A DNA stretch of 64,000 nt from Bifidobacterium apousia (GCF_007559275.1 NZ_VMHK01000004.1:62001-126000); one strand, 5' to 3'; shown: positions 50,089 through 62,629, numbered from the stretch's first letter. Made by a program: numbers and translations. Notes: generated by a model not told the origin, from the sequence alone.

Positions 50089-51370
50089 TGCACCTATGAG
50101 GACCCCCGAGGGGCCGCAGAGCAGTCAATGGGCAGACCGCTATGACCGCGTCCACATGCAGGTCTTCGGACGCCCGGGCAGGGTCATGGACCATGGCCAA
50201 GGCGTCTGGATCTGGGACCTGGACGGCAACCGCTATCTGGACATGATGGCCGGGATCGCGGTCAACGCCTTGGGCTACGCCCATCCGGCCTGGAACAAGG
50301 CCCTGGCTGAGCAGGCCGGGAAGATGGCCCACATCAGCAACTTCTTCGCCTCCCAGCCTCAGATCGAGCTGGCCGAACGACTGCTGGACCTGGCTCAGGC
50401 TCCGGAGGGATCCCGTGTCTTCTTCGCCAACTCGGGAACCGAGGCCAATGAGGCGGCCATCAAGCTGGCCCGGCTGCATGGCGCTCGCATGGGCGGTCAC
50501 CCTGGCCGGATCCTGGCGCTGACCCATAGTTTCCACGGCCGCAGCATGGGCTCCTTGAGCCTGACTTGGAAGCCGGCCATCCGTGAGCCCTTCCAGCCCT
50601 TGGTTCCGGGCATGGGCTTTCTGCCGGCAGAAGACGGCGAGGCTCTAGAGGAGGCCTTCGCACAGGGGGAGACCTCAGGGGAGCCGGTGGCGGCTGTCAT
50701 TCTGGAGCTCATCCAGGGGGAGGCCGGGGTGCTGCCGCTGGATCCTGACTACGTTCGGCAGGTGCGTGAGCTCTGCACTCGTCATGGGGCCCTGATGATT
50801 CTGGACGAGGTGCAGACCGGCATGGGCAGGACCGGCCACTGGTTCGCCTTCCAGGACCAGAGCCTGTCCGGAGGAGCCAGCCCAGACGTGCTCACCTTCG
50901 CCAAAGGGGTGGCAGGCGGCTTTCCCATGGGCGGGATGATCACCTTCGGCCCTGAGCCATCGGGCCTGCTGACCCCGGGCATGCACGGGTCCACCTTCGG
51001 TGGCAATCCCCTGGGATCGGCCCTGGCGCTGACCACCCTGGAGACCATTCAGCGGGAGGGCCTGCTGGAACAGGCGCAGCAAATGGGGGAGAGGCTGCGC
51101 GCTGGCCTCGCCGCCTGCGGCAATCCCCTCTATGGCCAGGTCAGAGGCCGGGGGCTGCTGGATGCGGTCCAGCTGAGCGCTCCCTGTGCCGGGGATCTGG
51201 CCTCCTGGGCCCTGGACCATGGGCTGATCGTCAACGCAGTGGCCCCTGATGCCCTGCGTCTAGCCCCGCCCCTGATCATCCAGGCCGACCAGATCGACCT
51301 GGCCGTGGATATCCTGGCTAAGGCTCCCGCCAGTCTCGCGGACGAGGCCTTGCGGCAGGATGATCAGTGA
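50075..51370 (+). CDS. argD: acetylornithine aminotransferase
   Basis: Fourth step of arginine synthesis: converts N-acetylglutamate semialdehyde to N-acetylornithine with glutamate as donor. A 431-residue class III PLP aminotransferase: [18 protein letters not shown] in the cofactor pocket, [13 protein letters not shown], and the Schiff-base Lys in [16 protein letters not shown] 50075 has GAGGAGGAG ahead and lies inside the end of argB, so the pair is coupled. A GTG at the stop overlaps the longest argF frame but is probably not used. Confidence 0.97.
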   Translation: MTNADAPMRTPEGPQSSQWADRYDRVHMQVFGRPGRVMDHGQGVWIWDLDGNRYLDMMAGIAVNALGYAHPAWNKALAEQAGKMAHISNFFASQPQIELAERLLDLAQAPEGSRVFFANSGTEANEAAIKLARLHGARMGGHPGRILALTHSFHGRSMGSLSLTWKPAIREPFQPLVPGMGFLPAEDGEALEEAFAQGETSGEPVAAVILELIQGEAGVLPLDPDYVRQVRELCTRHGALMILDEVQTGMGRTGHWFAFQDQSLSGGASPDVLTFAKGVAGGFPMGGMITFGPEPSGLLTPGMHGSTFGGNPLGSALALTTLETIQREGLLEQAQQMGERLRAGLAACGNPLYGQVRGRGLLDAVQLSAPCAGDLASWALDHGLIVNAVAPDALRLAPPLIIQADQIDLAVDILAKAPASLADEALRQDDQ

Positions 51371-51417
51371 GATCAGCCCTCAATGACGTGCATCACCATA
51401 GCGATAGGGAGGCAGAG

Positions 51418-52392
51418 ATGAACAAGGGTTTGCGGCACATGCTGCGTGACGACGACCTCAACCACGAGGAGCAGCTGGAGGTGCTTCGGCTGGGCATGGC
51501 CTTCAGGACCAATCCCTATTTGTCCCAGCCCTATCAGGGGCCTCAGGCCGTGGCGATCATCTTCGACAAGCCCAGCACGCGCACCAGAACCAGCTTCTGC
51601 GTAGGCGTGGCCCAGCTGGGCGGCTATCCCATGGTCATCGACAGCTCTGGCTCACAGCTTGGCCGTGGCGAGCCCGTGGCGGACACCGCCAAGGTGCTGA
51701 CAAGGATGACGTCCACCATCGTCTGGCGCACCTTCGGCCAGGATCGGGTGGAGACCATGGCTGCCCATGCCACCGTGCCCGTCATCAACGCGCTGACCGA
51801 CTCCTTCCATCCCTGCCAGGTTCTGGCCGACTTCCTGACTCTGGCCCAGCACCGGGGCGGGGTCGATGCCTTGGCCGGCATGACCATCGCCTACCTGGGC
51901 GACGCAGCCAACAACATGGCCAACTCCTATCTGCTGGGCGGGGCAGTGGCCGGCATGAACGTGCGGATTGCCGGGCCCCATGGCTTCCTGCCCGATCCAA
52001 GCCTGGTGGATCAGGCGCGGACCCTGGCCGCTGAAAACGGCGGATCCATTCTGGTCACCACGGATCCGGTTCAGGCTGTCGAGGACGCCGACTGCGTCTT
52101 CACCGACACCTGGGTCTCCATGGGCGAGGAGGACCAGTATGAAATCCGCTCCCATCCCTTCCTGCCCTATCAGGTCAACGCCGCACTTATGGCCCATGCC
52201 CGCCCGGATGCCCTCTTCCAGCACTGCCTGCCAGCCTACAGGGGCCGGGAGGTGACGGCCGAGGTCATCGACGGCCCCCAGTCCGTGGTCTGGGACGAGG
52301 CCGAAAACCGGCTGCACGCCCAGAAGGCCCTGATGACCTGGCTGGTGGCCCGCTCCCGGGGTGACGAATCCCTCCTGCAGGGGGTGTGCTGA
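51418..52392 (+). CDS. argF: ornithine carbamoyltransferase
   Basis: Makes citrulline from ornithine and carbamoyl phosphate. A 324-residue protein with the carbamoyl-phosphate loop KPSTRTRTSF, the HPCQVLADF motif and the ornithine-binding HCLPAYRGREV. ATG 51418 is preceded by AGGGAGG at 6 bases; the longer frame from GTG 51367 is less likely. The stop shares a base with the argR start (TGATG), giving translational coupling. Confidence 0.97.
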   Translation: MNKGLRHMLRDDDLNHEEQLEVLRLGMAFRTNPYLSQPYQGPQAVAIIFDKPSTRTRTSFCVGVAQLGGYPMVIDSSGSQLGRGEPVADTAKVLTRMTSTIVWRTFGQDRVETMAAHATVPVINALTDSFHPCQVLADFLTLAQHRGGVDALAGMTIAYLGDAANNMANSYLLGGAVAGMNVRIAGPHGFLPDPSLVDQARTLAAENGGSILVTTDPVQAVEDADCVFTDTWVSMGEEDQYEIRSHPFLPYQVNAALMAHARPDALFQHCLPAYRGREVTAEVIDGPQSVVWDEAENRLHAQKALMTWLVARSRGDESLLQGVC

Positions 52393-52928
52393 TGCGTCCG
52401 ACGACCAAGGTGGCCCGGCTGGATGCCATCCGCCAGGCCCTGAACCGACATAGGGTCAACTCCCAGCAGCAGCTGTCGGCCCTCTTGGCTGAGCAGGGCA
52501 TCGAGGTGACCCAGGCCACCCTGAGCCGGGATCTGGACGACCTGCATGCCACCAAGCTGCGGTACGCAGACGGCAGCATGGCCTACTGGATTCCCGCCAC
52601 CACCGACCAGCAGGCCATGGAAGCCGCTGTCGCAGAGGGGCCTGAAGTCGAGGGGGAGAACAAGACCGATGCCTACCTGGCCAAGATTCTGACCGGGCTG
52701 ATCACCTCGGTGGCCCGGGCCCGCAACCTGCTGGTGGTCAGAACCCCGGCCGGCGCCGCCCAATATGCAGCTTCCGCCCTGGACCGCCAGCCCATCAAGG
52801 GGATCCTAGGCACCATAGCCGGAGACGACACGATTCTGATCATCGCTGCAGACGATGAATCGGCTTCATCCCGGGCCGACTGGCTCATGACCATCGTCTC
52901 CGGCCAGGAGGATGCCAGGGCCCGATGA
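52392..52928 (+). CDS. argR: arginine repressor ArgR
   Basis: A 178-residue transcriptional regulator, a hexamer that binds ARG boxes when arginine is present. The N-terminal winged helix ([32 protein letters not shown]) binds DNA; the C-terminal domain holds the trimer contacts and the arginine site in [16 protein letters not shown]. It lies inside the operon it probably controls, between argF and argG, with start ATG 52392 overlapping the argF stop. The gene should be autoregulated through the sites at 46750-46788. Confidence 0.96.
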   Translation: MRPTTKVARLDAIRQALNRHRVNSQQQLSALLAEQGIEVTQATLSRDLDDLHATKLRYADGSMAYWIPATTDQQAMEAAVAEGPEVEGENKTDAYLAKILTGLITSVARARNLLVVRTPAGAAQYAASALDRQPIKGILGTIAGDDTILIIAADDESASSRADWLMTIVSGQEDARAR

Positions 52929-52987
52929 CGGCGGAAGGCACGAACTGGAAATCGACAAGTGTGAAATTACAAGGAAAGAGGATCGCC

Positions 52988-55686
<2,699 letters not shown>

Positions 55687-55779
55687 AGTTTCTGGTCTCC
55701 GCCGGACCGGTGGCCGCGTTAGAATGCCCAACGGCAATTCCTCAAGGGGAGGGGCACAGAGCGAAAGGCGGCGGCGATC

Positions 55780-56511
55780 ATGAATCCGGTGGCACTGGTC
55801 CAGGCTTGGTGGGCCAAGCAGCACATCACTCTGGCCAAGGAGCCCCCCGGTTCCCGCCAGGGGCTGTGCTCGCCTCCGGACCAAGGCCGCGACCTGGAGC
55901 CGCTGACCATGCTGGTGGTAGGCGACTCCATGGCGGTCGGCTGCGGGGTGAAGGACCAGAGCCAGGGCTTCGTCCCCGATATAGCCGCCTGCCTGGCCGC
56001 CCGGCTGGGGCGTCCGGTATCCTGGTCGACCCAGGGGCGGCTGGGGGCCACCATCCGCAGGGTGCGCTACCGGTTCCTGCCCGCCCTGCAGGACCATCCT
56101 GATCTGCTGGTTCTGTGTGCAGGATCCAACGACATCATGGCCAACCGCACCGATGAGCAGTGGCGGGATGACCTGGCTGCCAGCATCGAGCTGGCCAAAA
56201 ACAAGGGCCGCCATGTGCTGGTCCTGAGCTCCGGTCAACTTTATCGGGATCCTGCCTTGGGCCGGGCACTCAGGGCCGAGGTGGAGCGTCGGATAGCCCG
56301 CCAGACACAAACCAGCCAGCAGGTCTGCCAAGAGGCCTCGGTGCCTTTCGTGGATGCCACCCGTGACGACGTTGGCACTGACCGGCCCGACTTCTGGGGC
56401 ACTGACCACTTCCATCCGGGAGTTGAGGGGTACCGGCGCATGGCCGCCTGCGTGGTTGACCACATCCCTCAAGACCTGATCAATCAGTTGTCTGTGTCTG
56501 CGCGTTCCTGA
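55780..56511 (+). CDS. SGNH/GDSL-type hydrolase
   Basis: A 243-residue hydrolase of the SGNH fold. Block I VVGDSMAVGCG carries the nucleophile Ser, block III LCAGSNDIM the oxyanion Asn, and block V TDHFHPGVEGY the Asp/His pair; the second-block Gly is in QGRLGATIR. No signal peptide is visible and the N-terminal 45 residues contain a Trp-rich stretch (VQAWWAKQH). An esterase or acyl hydrolase role is expected, substrate unknown. It follows argH by 93 bases on the same strand. Confidence 0.86.
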   Translation: MNPVALVQAWWAKQHITLAKEPPGSRQGLCSPPDQGRDLEPLTMLVVGDSMAVGCGVKDQSQGFVPDIAACLAARLGRPVSWSTQGRLGATIRRVRYRFLPALQDHPDLLVLCAGSNDIMANRTDEQWRDDLAASIELAKNKGRHVLVLSSGQLYRDPALGRALRAEVERRIARQTQTSQQVCQEASVPFVDATRDDVGTDRPDFWGTDHFHPGVEGYRRMAACVVDHIPQDLINQLSVSARS

Positions 56512-56696
56512 CTTAGACGCGGTGGTTTTGCTGAGAGGATTCAGCCGGCCGCCCCGTCTTGGCAAAAGCAGCCAGCGGTTAATCGCCAATCCGCAGTGGT
56601 CGATTCATCGTGATTAATCTGGTCTCGTCCCCTGGGGATTCTGGTTTTGTGCGGCCTTGTCTGCGGCAGTCCGGGACTCTGCCGTGTCGGTATCTG

Positions 56697-56726
56697 TTGC
56701 AAGAATAGTAGGGTTTAGCATACATT
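56697..56726 (+). promoter_or_regulatory. probable tyrS promoter
   Basis: TTGCAA (56697-56702) and TACATT (56721-56726) are spaced by 18 bases and lie just over 30 bases before the tyrS ATG, which is itself preceded by AGGGAG. I see no T-box antiterminator in the 245-base gap. Confidence 0.6.
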
Positions 56727-56757
56727 CATCCAAATATTCGATAGGGAGTAGCCTCTC

Positions 56758-58089
56758 ATGTCGCAGGTCACCGATTTCAGGCAGGCGGGTTTCGACTCGC
56801 TTTTCGACGAACTCAAGTGGCGCGGTCTCATTGCCCAGTGCACGGACGAGTCCGAGCTCAGGAAGGTGCTGGCCGACCCCTCGGTGACCTATTATTGCGG
56901 ATTCGACCCCACAGCTCCCTCACTGCACGTGGGCAATCTGGTCCAGCTGCTCAACATGCGCCACCTGCAGGCGGCCGGTCTGCATCCCATCGCCGTTGTG
57001 GGCGGGGCCACCGGGCTTATTGGCGACCCTCGGCAGTCGGGGGAGCGCACCCTGAATCCCAAGCAGACCGTGGCTGAGTGGACCGAGCGCCTGCGTGGCC
57101 AGATCGGGCGTTTCCTGGATACCGAAGGCGAGAATCCTGTCCGGTTCGTCAATAATTATGAGTGGACCGGGTCCATGAGCACCATCGACTTCCTGCGCGA
57201 TGTGGGCAAGAACTTCCGCATGGGCACCATGCTGGCCAAGGACACAGTGGCCCGCCGCCTGGACTCCGACGAGGGCATCTCCTTTACCGAGTTCAGCTAC
57301 CAGGTGCTCCAGGGCAACGACTTCCTGGAGCTCTTCGACCGCTACGGATGCAGTCTGCAGTTGGGCGGCAGCGACCAGTGGGGGAACCTGACCAGCGGTC
57401 TGGATCTGATCCGCAAGGTGCGCAATGCCTCTGTCAACGTGATGACCAGCCCGTTGATCACCGACTCCCAGGGCAAGAAGTTCGGCAAGTCCGAGGGCAA
57501 CGCGGTCTGGCTGGATCCCACCATGTTCAGCCCCTACCGCTTCTACCAGTTCTGGTTCAACCAGCCCGATGACCAGGTGGTCAAGCTGCTGAAGACCTTC
57601 ACCTTCCTGCCCAAGGCGGAGATCGAGCGTCTGGAGGAGCGGACCGCCCAGGATCCGGGCGCTCGCGAGGCCCAGAAGGTTCTGGCCTGGCAGGTGACCT
57701 CCTATGTGCACGGCGAACATGCCGCCCAGGGGGCCATTGACGCCTCTGGCGCCCTCTTCGGCCGCGGCAAGACCCTGGAGGAGCTAGACGAGGATGTGCT
57801 GGATTCCGCACTGGACGGCCTCAAGGTCGATGATGGTCAAGGCGGGCGAGCTCTGCCCGCAGCCAGCGAGGGTCAGCGTCTGGTGGAGGCCGGTGTTGCG
57901 GCCGGGCTCTTCCGTTCGGTCTCCGAGGCGCGCAAGACTGTGGCCTCGGGCGGCTTCTACCTGAATAACCAGCGGGTCGAGGATCCAGATCAAGTGTTGG
58001 AGAACAAGGACTTTCTGCATGGGCGCTTCGCCCTGGTTCGCAGAGGAAAGAAGGCCCTGGGCGCGCTTGAGCGTCGGGCCGGCAAGTAG
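56758..58089 (+). CDS. tyrS: tyrosyl-tRNA synthetase
   Basis: Charges tRNA-Tyr. A 443-residue class I synthetase: the HIGH-type motif reads [10 protein letters not shown], substrate residues are in YCGFDPTAP and [12 protein letters not shown], and the KMSKS-type loop is [14 protein letters not shown]-terminal S4 RNA-binding domain follows ([17 protein letters not shown]). Standard length for the TyrRS group with a KFGKS loop. ATG 56758 follows the promoter above. Confidence 0.97.
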   Translation: MSQVTDFRQAGFDSLFDELKWRGLIAQCTDESELRKVLADPSVTYYCGFDPTAPSLHVGNLVQLLNMRHLQAAGLHPIAVVGGATGLIGDPRQSGERTLNPKQTVAEWTERLRGQIGRFLDTEGENPVRFVNNYEWTGSMSTIDFLRDVGKNFRMGTMLAKDTVARRLDSDEGISFTEFSYQVLQGNDFLELFDRYGCSLQLGGSDQWGNLTSGLDLIRKVRNASVNVMTSPLITDSQGKKFGKSEGNAVWLDPTMFSPYRFYQFWFNQPDDQVVKLLKTFTFLPKAEIERLEERTAQDPGAREAQKVLAWQVTSYVHGEHAAQGAIDASGALFGRGKTLEELDEDVLDSALDGLKVDDGQGGRALPAASEGQRLVEAGVAAGLFRSVSEARKTVASGGFYLNNQRVEDPDQVLENKDFLHGRFALVRRGKKALGALERRAGK

Positions 58090-58112
58090 GAACGCAGGAA
58101 TTAAGGACACTG

Positions 58113-60245
58113 ATGGCAGAAGAACACAATCATTCCCGGGGCGATCGCGGACGGGGCCGGGGCGGTTCGCGCCCGGGCGGCTTCCGGTCGGGCGGCCGTC
58201 GCTCTTCGGGCTTCCACAAGGGCGGTTCGCGCTCGGGCGGATATCGCTCCGGAGGCTATCGTTCGGGAGGTCACCGCTCCGGCAACTTCCACAACCATGA
58301 CGGCGAGGGCGGCGAAGAGCGTCGTTCCGAGGGCAGGAATGGACAGCGGCCTTTCCGCGGACGCGGGCACGACCGGTTCGACCGCGACCATCGCGGATAC
58401 AGGCATGACCGTCAGGATGGCCACGGCGGCTTCCGCAGGGATTCCGACCGGGATCGCCATTTCGACAGGCGTGATGATCGCCACGGCCGTCGGCGGGATG
58501 GCGACCGTCCACGTCGCGACTTCCATGCCAACGGTCATGGTGGATACGGGCATCATGATCATGACAACGACCGCGGTCGGTCGGGGTATGGCGATCGTCG
58601 TTCCGAGCGCGGCTACCAGCGGCATGACCGTGACCGTGATCGTGGACAGGGCTTCCACGGGGACCGCCGTCGAGGTGACGACCGGAGGTTTGATCGTCGG
58701 CAGGATGAGCGGTCCGGCGGGGATCGTCCATGGAACAATCGTTCCCGGGATGACCGTCCACGCCACGACCGTTCACATGGGGACCGTCCCTACGGCAACC
58801 GCTCCTACGGCGACCGTTCCCGTGATGACCATCGTCAAGGCGGCTATCGAGGCTACAGGTACCAGGGCCAGCATGGTCGCGATGACCGTCGCCATGACGA
58901 CCGCCGCGGGACTTATCAGCGTGACCGCCAGAATGGCTATGACCGCGGTCGCCGCAACTCAGACGGGACCATTTCCTACCCATCGCAGAACCCCTACACG
59001 GATCGTCGGCCTGGAGAGCCCAAGATGCCCAAGGGCCTGGAGTGGTCCATGCTCTCCAAGGATGATCGCCTGCGTCTGCGCGGACTGAGCAAGGAGCATG
59101 CTGAGAACATTGGTCTGCACATTCTGGCCGCCTATGCGCTGGAGGAGACCGACCCCCAGGGGGCCCTGGCTCATGCCAAGTGGGCTGCACGGCAGGCTTC
59201 GCGGATCGATCTTGCCCGTGAGACTCTGGCCCTGGTGGCTTATCGTCAGGGCGACTACAAGCTGGCCTTGAAGGAGTTCCGCACTGCACACCGTATGAAC
59301 GGCTATTCCGATTACCTGCCCTTCATCGCCGACTGCGAGCGTGGTCTGGGCAATCCCCGCAAGGCCATTGAGGAGGCCACCTCTGAGGAGGGCAGCCAGC
59401 TGCAGGGCGAGTCAAAGGCAGAGATGTTCCTGGTTTATGCCGGAGCGCTGGGCGATCTGGGCCTGTGGGACAAGGCCATCGAGACCGTTCAGGCCCTGGT
59501 CAAAGCCCGGGGGCTCAGCGGCGACTACCGGATGCGTGCCGTGCAGGCCGAGCAGAACTTCCTCGAACAGGCTGGTCGCAGTCAGGAGGCCTTGGAGCTG
59601 GAACCCCTGCTGGATCGGCTCGAAGCGGAGTATGCCGACGAGGATGAGGACGAGGATGGCCAGAAGGACGGACAGTCCGAGGAGATCCTGATCGACTACG
59701 ACCTGGAGCACCTGGATTCGGCCATGATGGAGGATCTCTCCATCGACCCGGATGGCGGTGAGGAGGACTCGGATGAGACTGAAGCTGAGACTGAGGCCGC
59801 CGAGTCTGATGTCACCGATGTATCCGATCAGGGTGCCGATGACAGCGAGGTTGAGGAATCTCCTGAATCAACAGCTTCAAACGATTCAGCGGACTCAACT
59901 GACACTGGTAACTCGGCTGACTCATCTGATTCAGCTGGTTCGTCCGACTCAGCTGGTTCATCCGAAATGCCGGAATCTGAAATACAGGAATCGTCAGATG
60001 CTGTGGAGCAACCCGGTGAAGATCCTTCTAGCCTTGATGCGCAAACTTCGGGGGATGGTTCTCAAAGCGACCAGACTGGTGACGAAACCGGCACAGCTGT
60101 TGCCGATGAACCGGCTGCTGACGACGGTGATGTGTCTGTCCAGGACGCAGGATCCGAAACCGATACTGCGGATCATCAAGATGAACAGGCCAAAGATGAG
60201 CAGGTCAATGAGCCCGATACGTCTGATGAAACTAGGACCGAATAG
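58113..60245 (+). CDS. tripartite protein: Arg/Gly-rich N-terminus, TPR-like core, acidic C-terminus
   Basis: A 710-residue protein. Residues about 1-300 are extremely rich in Arg, Gly, Asp, His and Ser with RGG-like and SGGYRSGG, DRDR, DDRR repeats, the style of RNA-binding disordered regions. Residues about 305-490 are helical with TPR-like units (ALAHAKWAARQASRIDLARE, YKLALKEFRTAHRMNG, WDKAIETVQALVKARG). Residues about 500-710 are highly acidic with Ser/Asp/Thr repeats. No signal or membrane segment is seen. It stands 23 bases after tyrS and overlaps the HAD gene by one base. The name in similar genomes is simply TPR protein; function unknown. The composition and neighbours favour an RNA- or ribosome-linked role, by inference. 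Confidence 0.85.
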   Translation: MAEEHNHSRGDRGRGRGGSRPGGFRSGGRRSSGFHKGGSRSGGYRSGGYRSGGHRSGNFHNHDGEGGEERRSEGRNGQRPFRGRGHDRFDRDHRGYRHDRQDGHGGFRRDSDRDRHFDRRDDRHGRRRDGDRPRRDFHANGHGGYGHHDHDNDRGRSGYGDRRSERGYQRHDRDRDRGQGFHGDRRRGDDRRFDRRQDERSGGDRPWNNRSRDDRPRHDRSHGDRPYGNRSYGDRSRDDHRQGGYRGYRYQGQHGRDDRRHDDRRGTYQRDRQNGYDRGRRNSDGTISYPSQNPYTDRRPGEPKMPKGLEWSMLSKDDRLRLRGLSKEHAENIGLHILAAYALEETDPQGALAHAKWAARQASRIDLARETLALVAYRQGDYKLALKEFRTAHRMNGYSDYLPFIADCERGLGNPRKAIEEATSEEGSQLQGESKAEMFLVYAGALGDLGLWDKAIETVQALVKARGLSGDYRMRAVQAEQNFLEQAGRSQEALELEPLLDRLEAEYADEDEDEDGQKDGQSEEILIDYDLEHLDSAMMEDLSIDPDGGEEDSDETEAETEAAESDVTDVSDQGADDSEVEESPESTASNDSADSTDTGNSADSSDSAGSSDSAGSSEMPESEIQESSDAVEQPGEDPSSLDAQTSGDGSQSDQTGDETGTAVADEPAADDGDVSVQDAGSETDTADHQDEQAKDEQVNEPDTSDETRTE

Positions 60246-61309
60246 TGACTGTCTTCCTCAAAGGAACTGATGACGCTCCGGCAAAGACCTACCGTCTGGC
60301 CCTGCTGGACCTGGACGGGGTGGTCTACCGGGGCGCTGATCCTGTCGAGCATGCGGCCGAGGGCATCGACCGCGCTCAGACGCTCGGCATGCGCATGGCC
60401 TACACCACCAACAATGCATCTCGGTTTCCCCATGTGGTGGCCGATCAGCTGCGCGGGTTCGGGCTGACCCTGGACGATGGCCAGGTCATTACCTCGGCCG
60501 TAGTCGCCGCACGAATGCTGCGCCGACATTTGCAGGAGGGCGCCAGGGTGCTGGTCATCGGATCCGATCATCTACGTGATCAGATCCGCATCAACGGGAT
60601 GGTGCCGGTAGACAAGGCTGCAGATCAGCCAGAGGCCGTCATTCAGGCCTGGTATCCCGAACTGAGCTGGCAGGACCTGGCCCAGGCCGCCTTTGCCATC
60701 GAAGGCGGTGCACGTTACTTCACTACCAACAAGGATCAGACCCTGCCCCGCGAAGGTGGCATGGCACCCGGGAACGGGGCCATGCTTCAAGCGGTGATTC
60801 TGGCCACTGGCAAGCAACCGGAGGATTCGGCCGGGAAGCCGGAATCGGCCATGTACGACGAGGCTCGGCTGCTCTTGGCCGATGACCAGAAGAAGATCTT
60901 GGACATTGACCGATGCCTGCCTGTGGGCGATCGTCTGGACACTGACATCGAGGCAGCCAACCGGGGCGGGTACGACTCCATGCTCGTCCTGACGGGCGTG
61001 GCCCGAACACCCGCCATTCTGACTGCACCGGCCAAATGGCGGCCAACCTATCTGGCTGAAGACCTGCGTGGCCTCACTGCGCCGCAACCTCAGCCCAGTA
61101 AGGAGGCCGACCAGACCTGGCACTGCGGAGGCCAAACCGCAAAGGTGGGTGACGACGGGCATGTCACTTTGCGTGCTCTTGAGGGTAGCGGCGATCCCCT
61201 GTCCGATCTGGATGCTGTGCGAGCCTGCGCCTGTGCGCTCTGGGAGTACCAGGATCGTGGTGGAGACATGGACGCGCTGAATCTGCCCGCCTTCGTCGTA
61301 GGGGCATAG
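60245..61309 (+). CDS. HAD-superfamily phosphatase, NagD/phosphoglycolate type
   Basis: A 354-residue cytoplasmic phosphatase. Motif I is LALLDLDGVVYRG, with the catalytic aspartates; motif II is in AYTTNNAS; the class IIA cap contains DQTLPREGGMAPGNGAML and motif IV is in LPVGDRLDTDIEAANRGGYDSMLVL. This layout fits the NagD/AraL/phosphoglycolate phosphatase group. An additional C-terminal part of about 80 residues extends beyond the usual end. The GTG start shares one base with the preceding stop. Substrate unknown; this gene commonly sits before tlyA in actinobacteria. Confidence 0.9.
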   Translation: MTVFLKGTDDAPAKTYRLALLDLDGVVYRGADPVEHAAEGIDRAQTLGMRMAYTTNNASRFPHVVADQLRGFGLTLDDGQVITSAVVAARMLRRHLQEGARVLVIGSDHLRDQIRINGMVPVDKAADQPEAVIQAWYPELSWQDLAQAAFAIEGGARYFTTNKDQTLPREGGMAPGNGAMLQAVILATGKQPEDSAGKPESAMYDEARLLLADDQKKILDIDRCLPVGDRLDTDIEAANRGGYDSMLVLTGVARTPAILTAPAKWRPTYLAEDLRGLTAPQPQPSKEADQTWHCGGQTAKVGDDGHVTLRALEGSGDPLSDLDAVRACACALWEYQDRGGDMDALNLPAFVVGA

Positions 61310-61314
61310 CGGCC

Positions 61315-61635
61315 ATGTCGGAAGAGGTCAAGCCCGGACAGCTGGGAGCGAGTGGACCATCCCAGGAATCCAATCACTACGGGCTACCTGAGCAGACCGG
61401 CCAGAATGAGCAGTCTGTAGAGTCTGAGCCTTCTGGACGGTCCTCACAGACAGATGATGAGGATACAACTGCGTCAGCACCTGAGGAGCCCATGGATAAG
61501 CAAGCCATGGCCCCTCTTTTGGAACGTTTCCCTGATTTGGCTCAATTGGACGACCTGGACAATGCCCAACAGGTTGAGCTGCTCGGCAAGGTGCTGGCCG
61601 GGCTCCAGCAGGATCTGAACCGGGAGGGCAAGTGA
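61315..61635 (+). CDS. small acidic protein of unknown function
   Basis: A 106-residue hydrophilic protein. The first 65 residues are rich in Ser, Glu, Gln and Gly and look disordered; the last 40 form amphipathic helices (MAPLLERFPDLAQLDDL, QVELLGKVLAGLQQDLNREGK). No motif recognised. It starts 5 bases after the HAD gene and its stop overlaps the tlyA start by 4 bases, so it is a real part of the operon. Similar short proteins occupy this place in actinobacterial genomes as I recall, but no role is known to me. Confidence 0.75.
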   Translation: MSEEVKPGQLGASGPSQESNHYGLPEQTGQNEQSVESEPSGRSSQTDDEDTTASAPEEPMDKQAMAPLLERFPDLAQLDDLDNAQQVELLGKVLAGLQQDLNREGK

Positions 61636-62441
61636 ACGATGAGGATACGGTCGTCAGCGCTGGGTCCGGTCGGCGAAGAACCGTGGCTCTTGCCCGCGAC
61701 CGACTTGACCGCATCCTGTCTGCGCAAGGGCTGACGGATTCGCGGGCCAGAGCCCAGGGGCTGATTCGACAGGGCCGGGTTACGGTCAACGATCATCTGG
61801 TATCAAGGCCTGCTCAGATCGTCCAGCCAGGCGATGTGATTCTTCTGGACCCGGGCGATGACTATGCTTCCCGGGGAGCGCTGAAGCTGGAGGGTGCTCT
61901 GACGACTTTTGCGGCGCAGGGGATGCCAGATCCGCGTGACTGGCTCTGTCTCGATATCGGGGCCTCCACGGGTGGTTTCACCGACGTTCTGCTCAGACAT
62001 GGCGCAAGGCGAGTTATCGCCCTTGATGTGGGCCACGGACAGTTGCTGGAACGGATTGCCGCTGATCCTAGGGTGATTGACATGAGCGGTGTCAACATAC
62101 GCGAAGTCCAGCCGGGGGACCTGCCGTATCGCCCGGAATATGTTGTTTCGGATGTGTCCTTCATCTCGCTGACTTATGTCATTCCTGTCCTCCCCGCCTT
62201 GTTGGCGCCTGCTGCCAACTGTCTGCTGCTGGTCAAGCCCCAGTTCGAGGTCGGACGCAGTCTTCTTGGCCACCATGGCATTGTGACGGACGAGGACCGC
62301 AGGCAAGAGGCTCTGGAGCGTGTCCTGGCCTGTGCACGTGAGCATGGATTCGCTGTACGTGCCACTATGACATCGCCCATAACCGGAGCTCATGGCAACG
62401 TAGAATATCTACTCTGGCTATCTTGGTCACAGTCAGCCTGA
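61632..62441 (+). CDS. tlyA: TlyA-family rRNA 2'-O-methyltransferase
   Basis: A 269-residue protein with an N-terminal S4 RNA-binding domain (LDRILSAQGLTDSRARAQGLI) and an FtsJ-like S-adenosylmethionine-dependent methyltransferase domain, whose binding loop is CLDIGASTGGFTDVLL and second motif VIALDVGHGQL. In mycobacteria TlyA methylates 16S and 23S rRNA and gives capreomycin sensitivity; the same function is inferred here. The GTG start overlaps the preceding gene. The frequent downstream neighbours (NAD kinase, recN) are not here: a terminator and a tRNA gene follow. Confidence 0.92.
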   Translation: MNDEDTVVSAGSGRRRTVALARDRLDRILSAQGLTDSRARAQGLIRQGRVTVNDHLVSRPAQIVQPGDVILLDPGDDYASRGALKLEGALTTFAAQGMPDPRDWLCLDIGASTGGFTDVLLRHGARRVIALDVGHGQLLERIAADPRVIDMSGVNIREVQPGDLPYRPEYVVSDVSFISLTYVIPVLPALLAPAANCLLLVKPQFEVGRSLLGHHGIVTDEDRRQEALERVLACAREHGFAVRATMTSPITGAHGNVEYLLWLSWSQSA

Positions 62442-62460
62442 AGCCTGCGGCTTCCCGCTT
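62440..62460 (+). terminator. short hairpin right after tlyA
   Basis: GAAGCC and GGCTTC form a perfect 6-bp stem with a 3-base loop that begins within the tlyA stop codon; only a C/T-rich tail follows. A plausible intrinsic terminator, moderate support. Confidence 0.5.
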
Positions 62461-62479
62461 CTCGCGCGACACACCAGAC

Positions 62480-62507
62480 TGGACAGAATCCACAGTTGCG
62501 GTAATAT
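62480..62507 (+). promoter_or_regulatory. probable promoter of tRNA-Arg
   Basis: TGGACA (62480-62485) and TAATAT (62502-62507) with a 16-base spacer lie 40 bases before the tRNA gene. Confidence 0.6.
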
Positions 62508-62547
62508 AAGTGAGTTGTCAAAAACGAGTTCCTCGTCAAGATGACAT

Positions 62548-62621
62548 GCGCCAGTAGCCCAACGGATTAGAGCAGCTGACTACGGATCAGCAGGTTGCAG
62601 GTTCGAATCCTGTCTGGCGCA
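62548..62621 (+). tRNA. tRNA-Arg (anticodon ACG)
   Basis: The cloverleaf is complete: acceptor stem GCGCCAG with CTGGCGC, D arm GCCC/GAGC with the AACGGATTA loop, anticodon stem GCTGA/TCAGC with loop CTACGGA (anticodon ACG, codon CGU family), and T arm GCAGG/CCTGT with TTCGAAT. The discriminator base is A. CCA is not encoded. Single gene with its own promoter and terminator. Confidence 0.97.
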
Positions 62622-62629
62622 CAACGTGG

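Noticed and set aside
56512-56757. T-box riboswitch before tyrS
   Set aside because: No T-box consensus or antiterminator/terminator pair can be recognised in the 245-base gap; an ordinary promoter explains it.
57784-59289. A 501-codon open frame on the minus strand across the start of the Arg/Gly-rich protein gene
   Set aside because: It is antisense to a well-supported operon gene; it stays open because of the Arg/Gly/Asp codon bias of the plus strand, reads as low-complexity His/Arg/Gly, and has no ribosome binding site.
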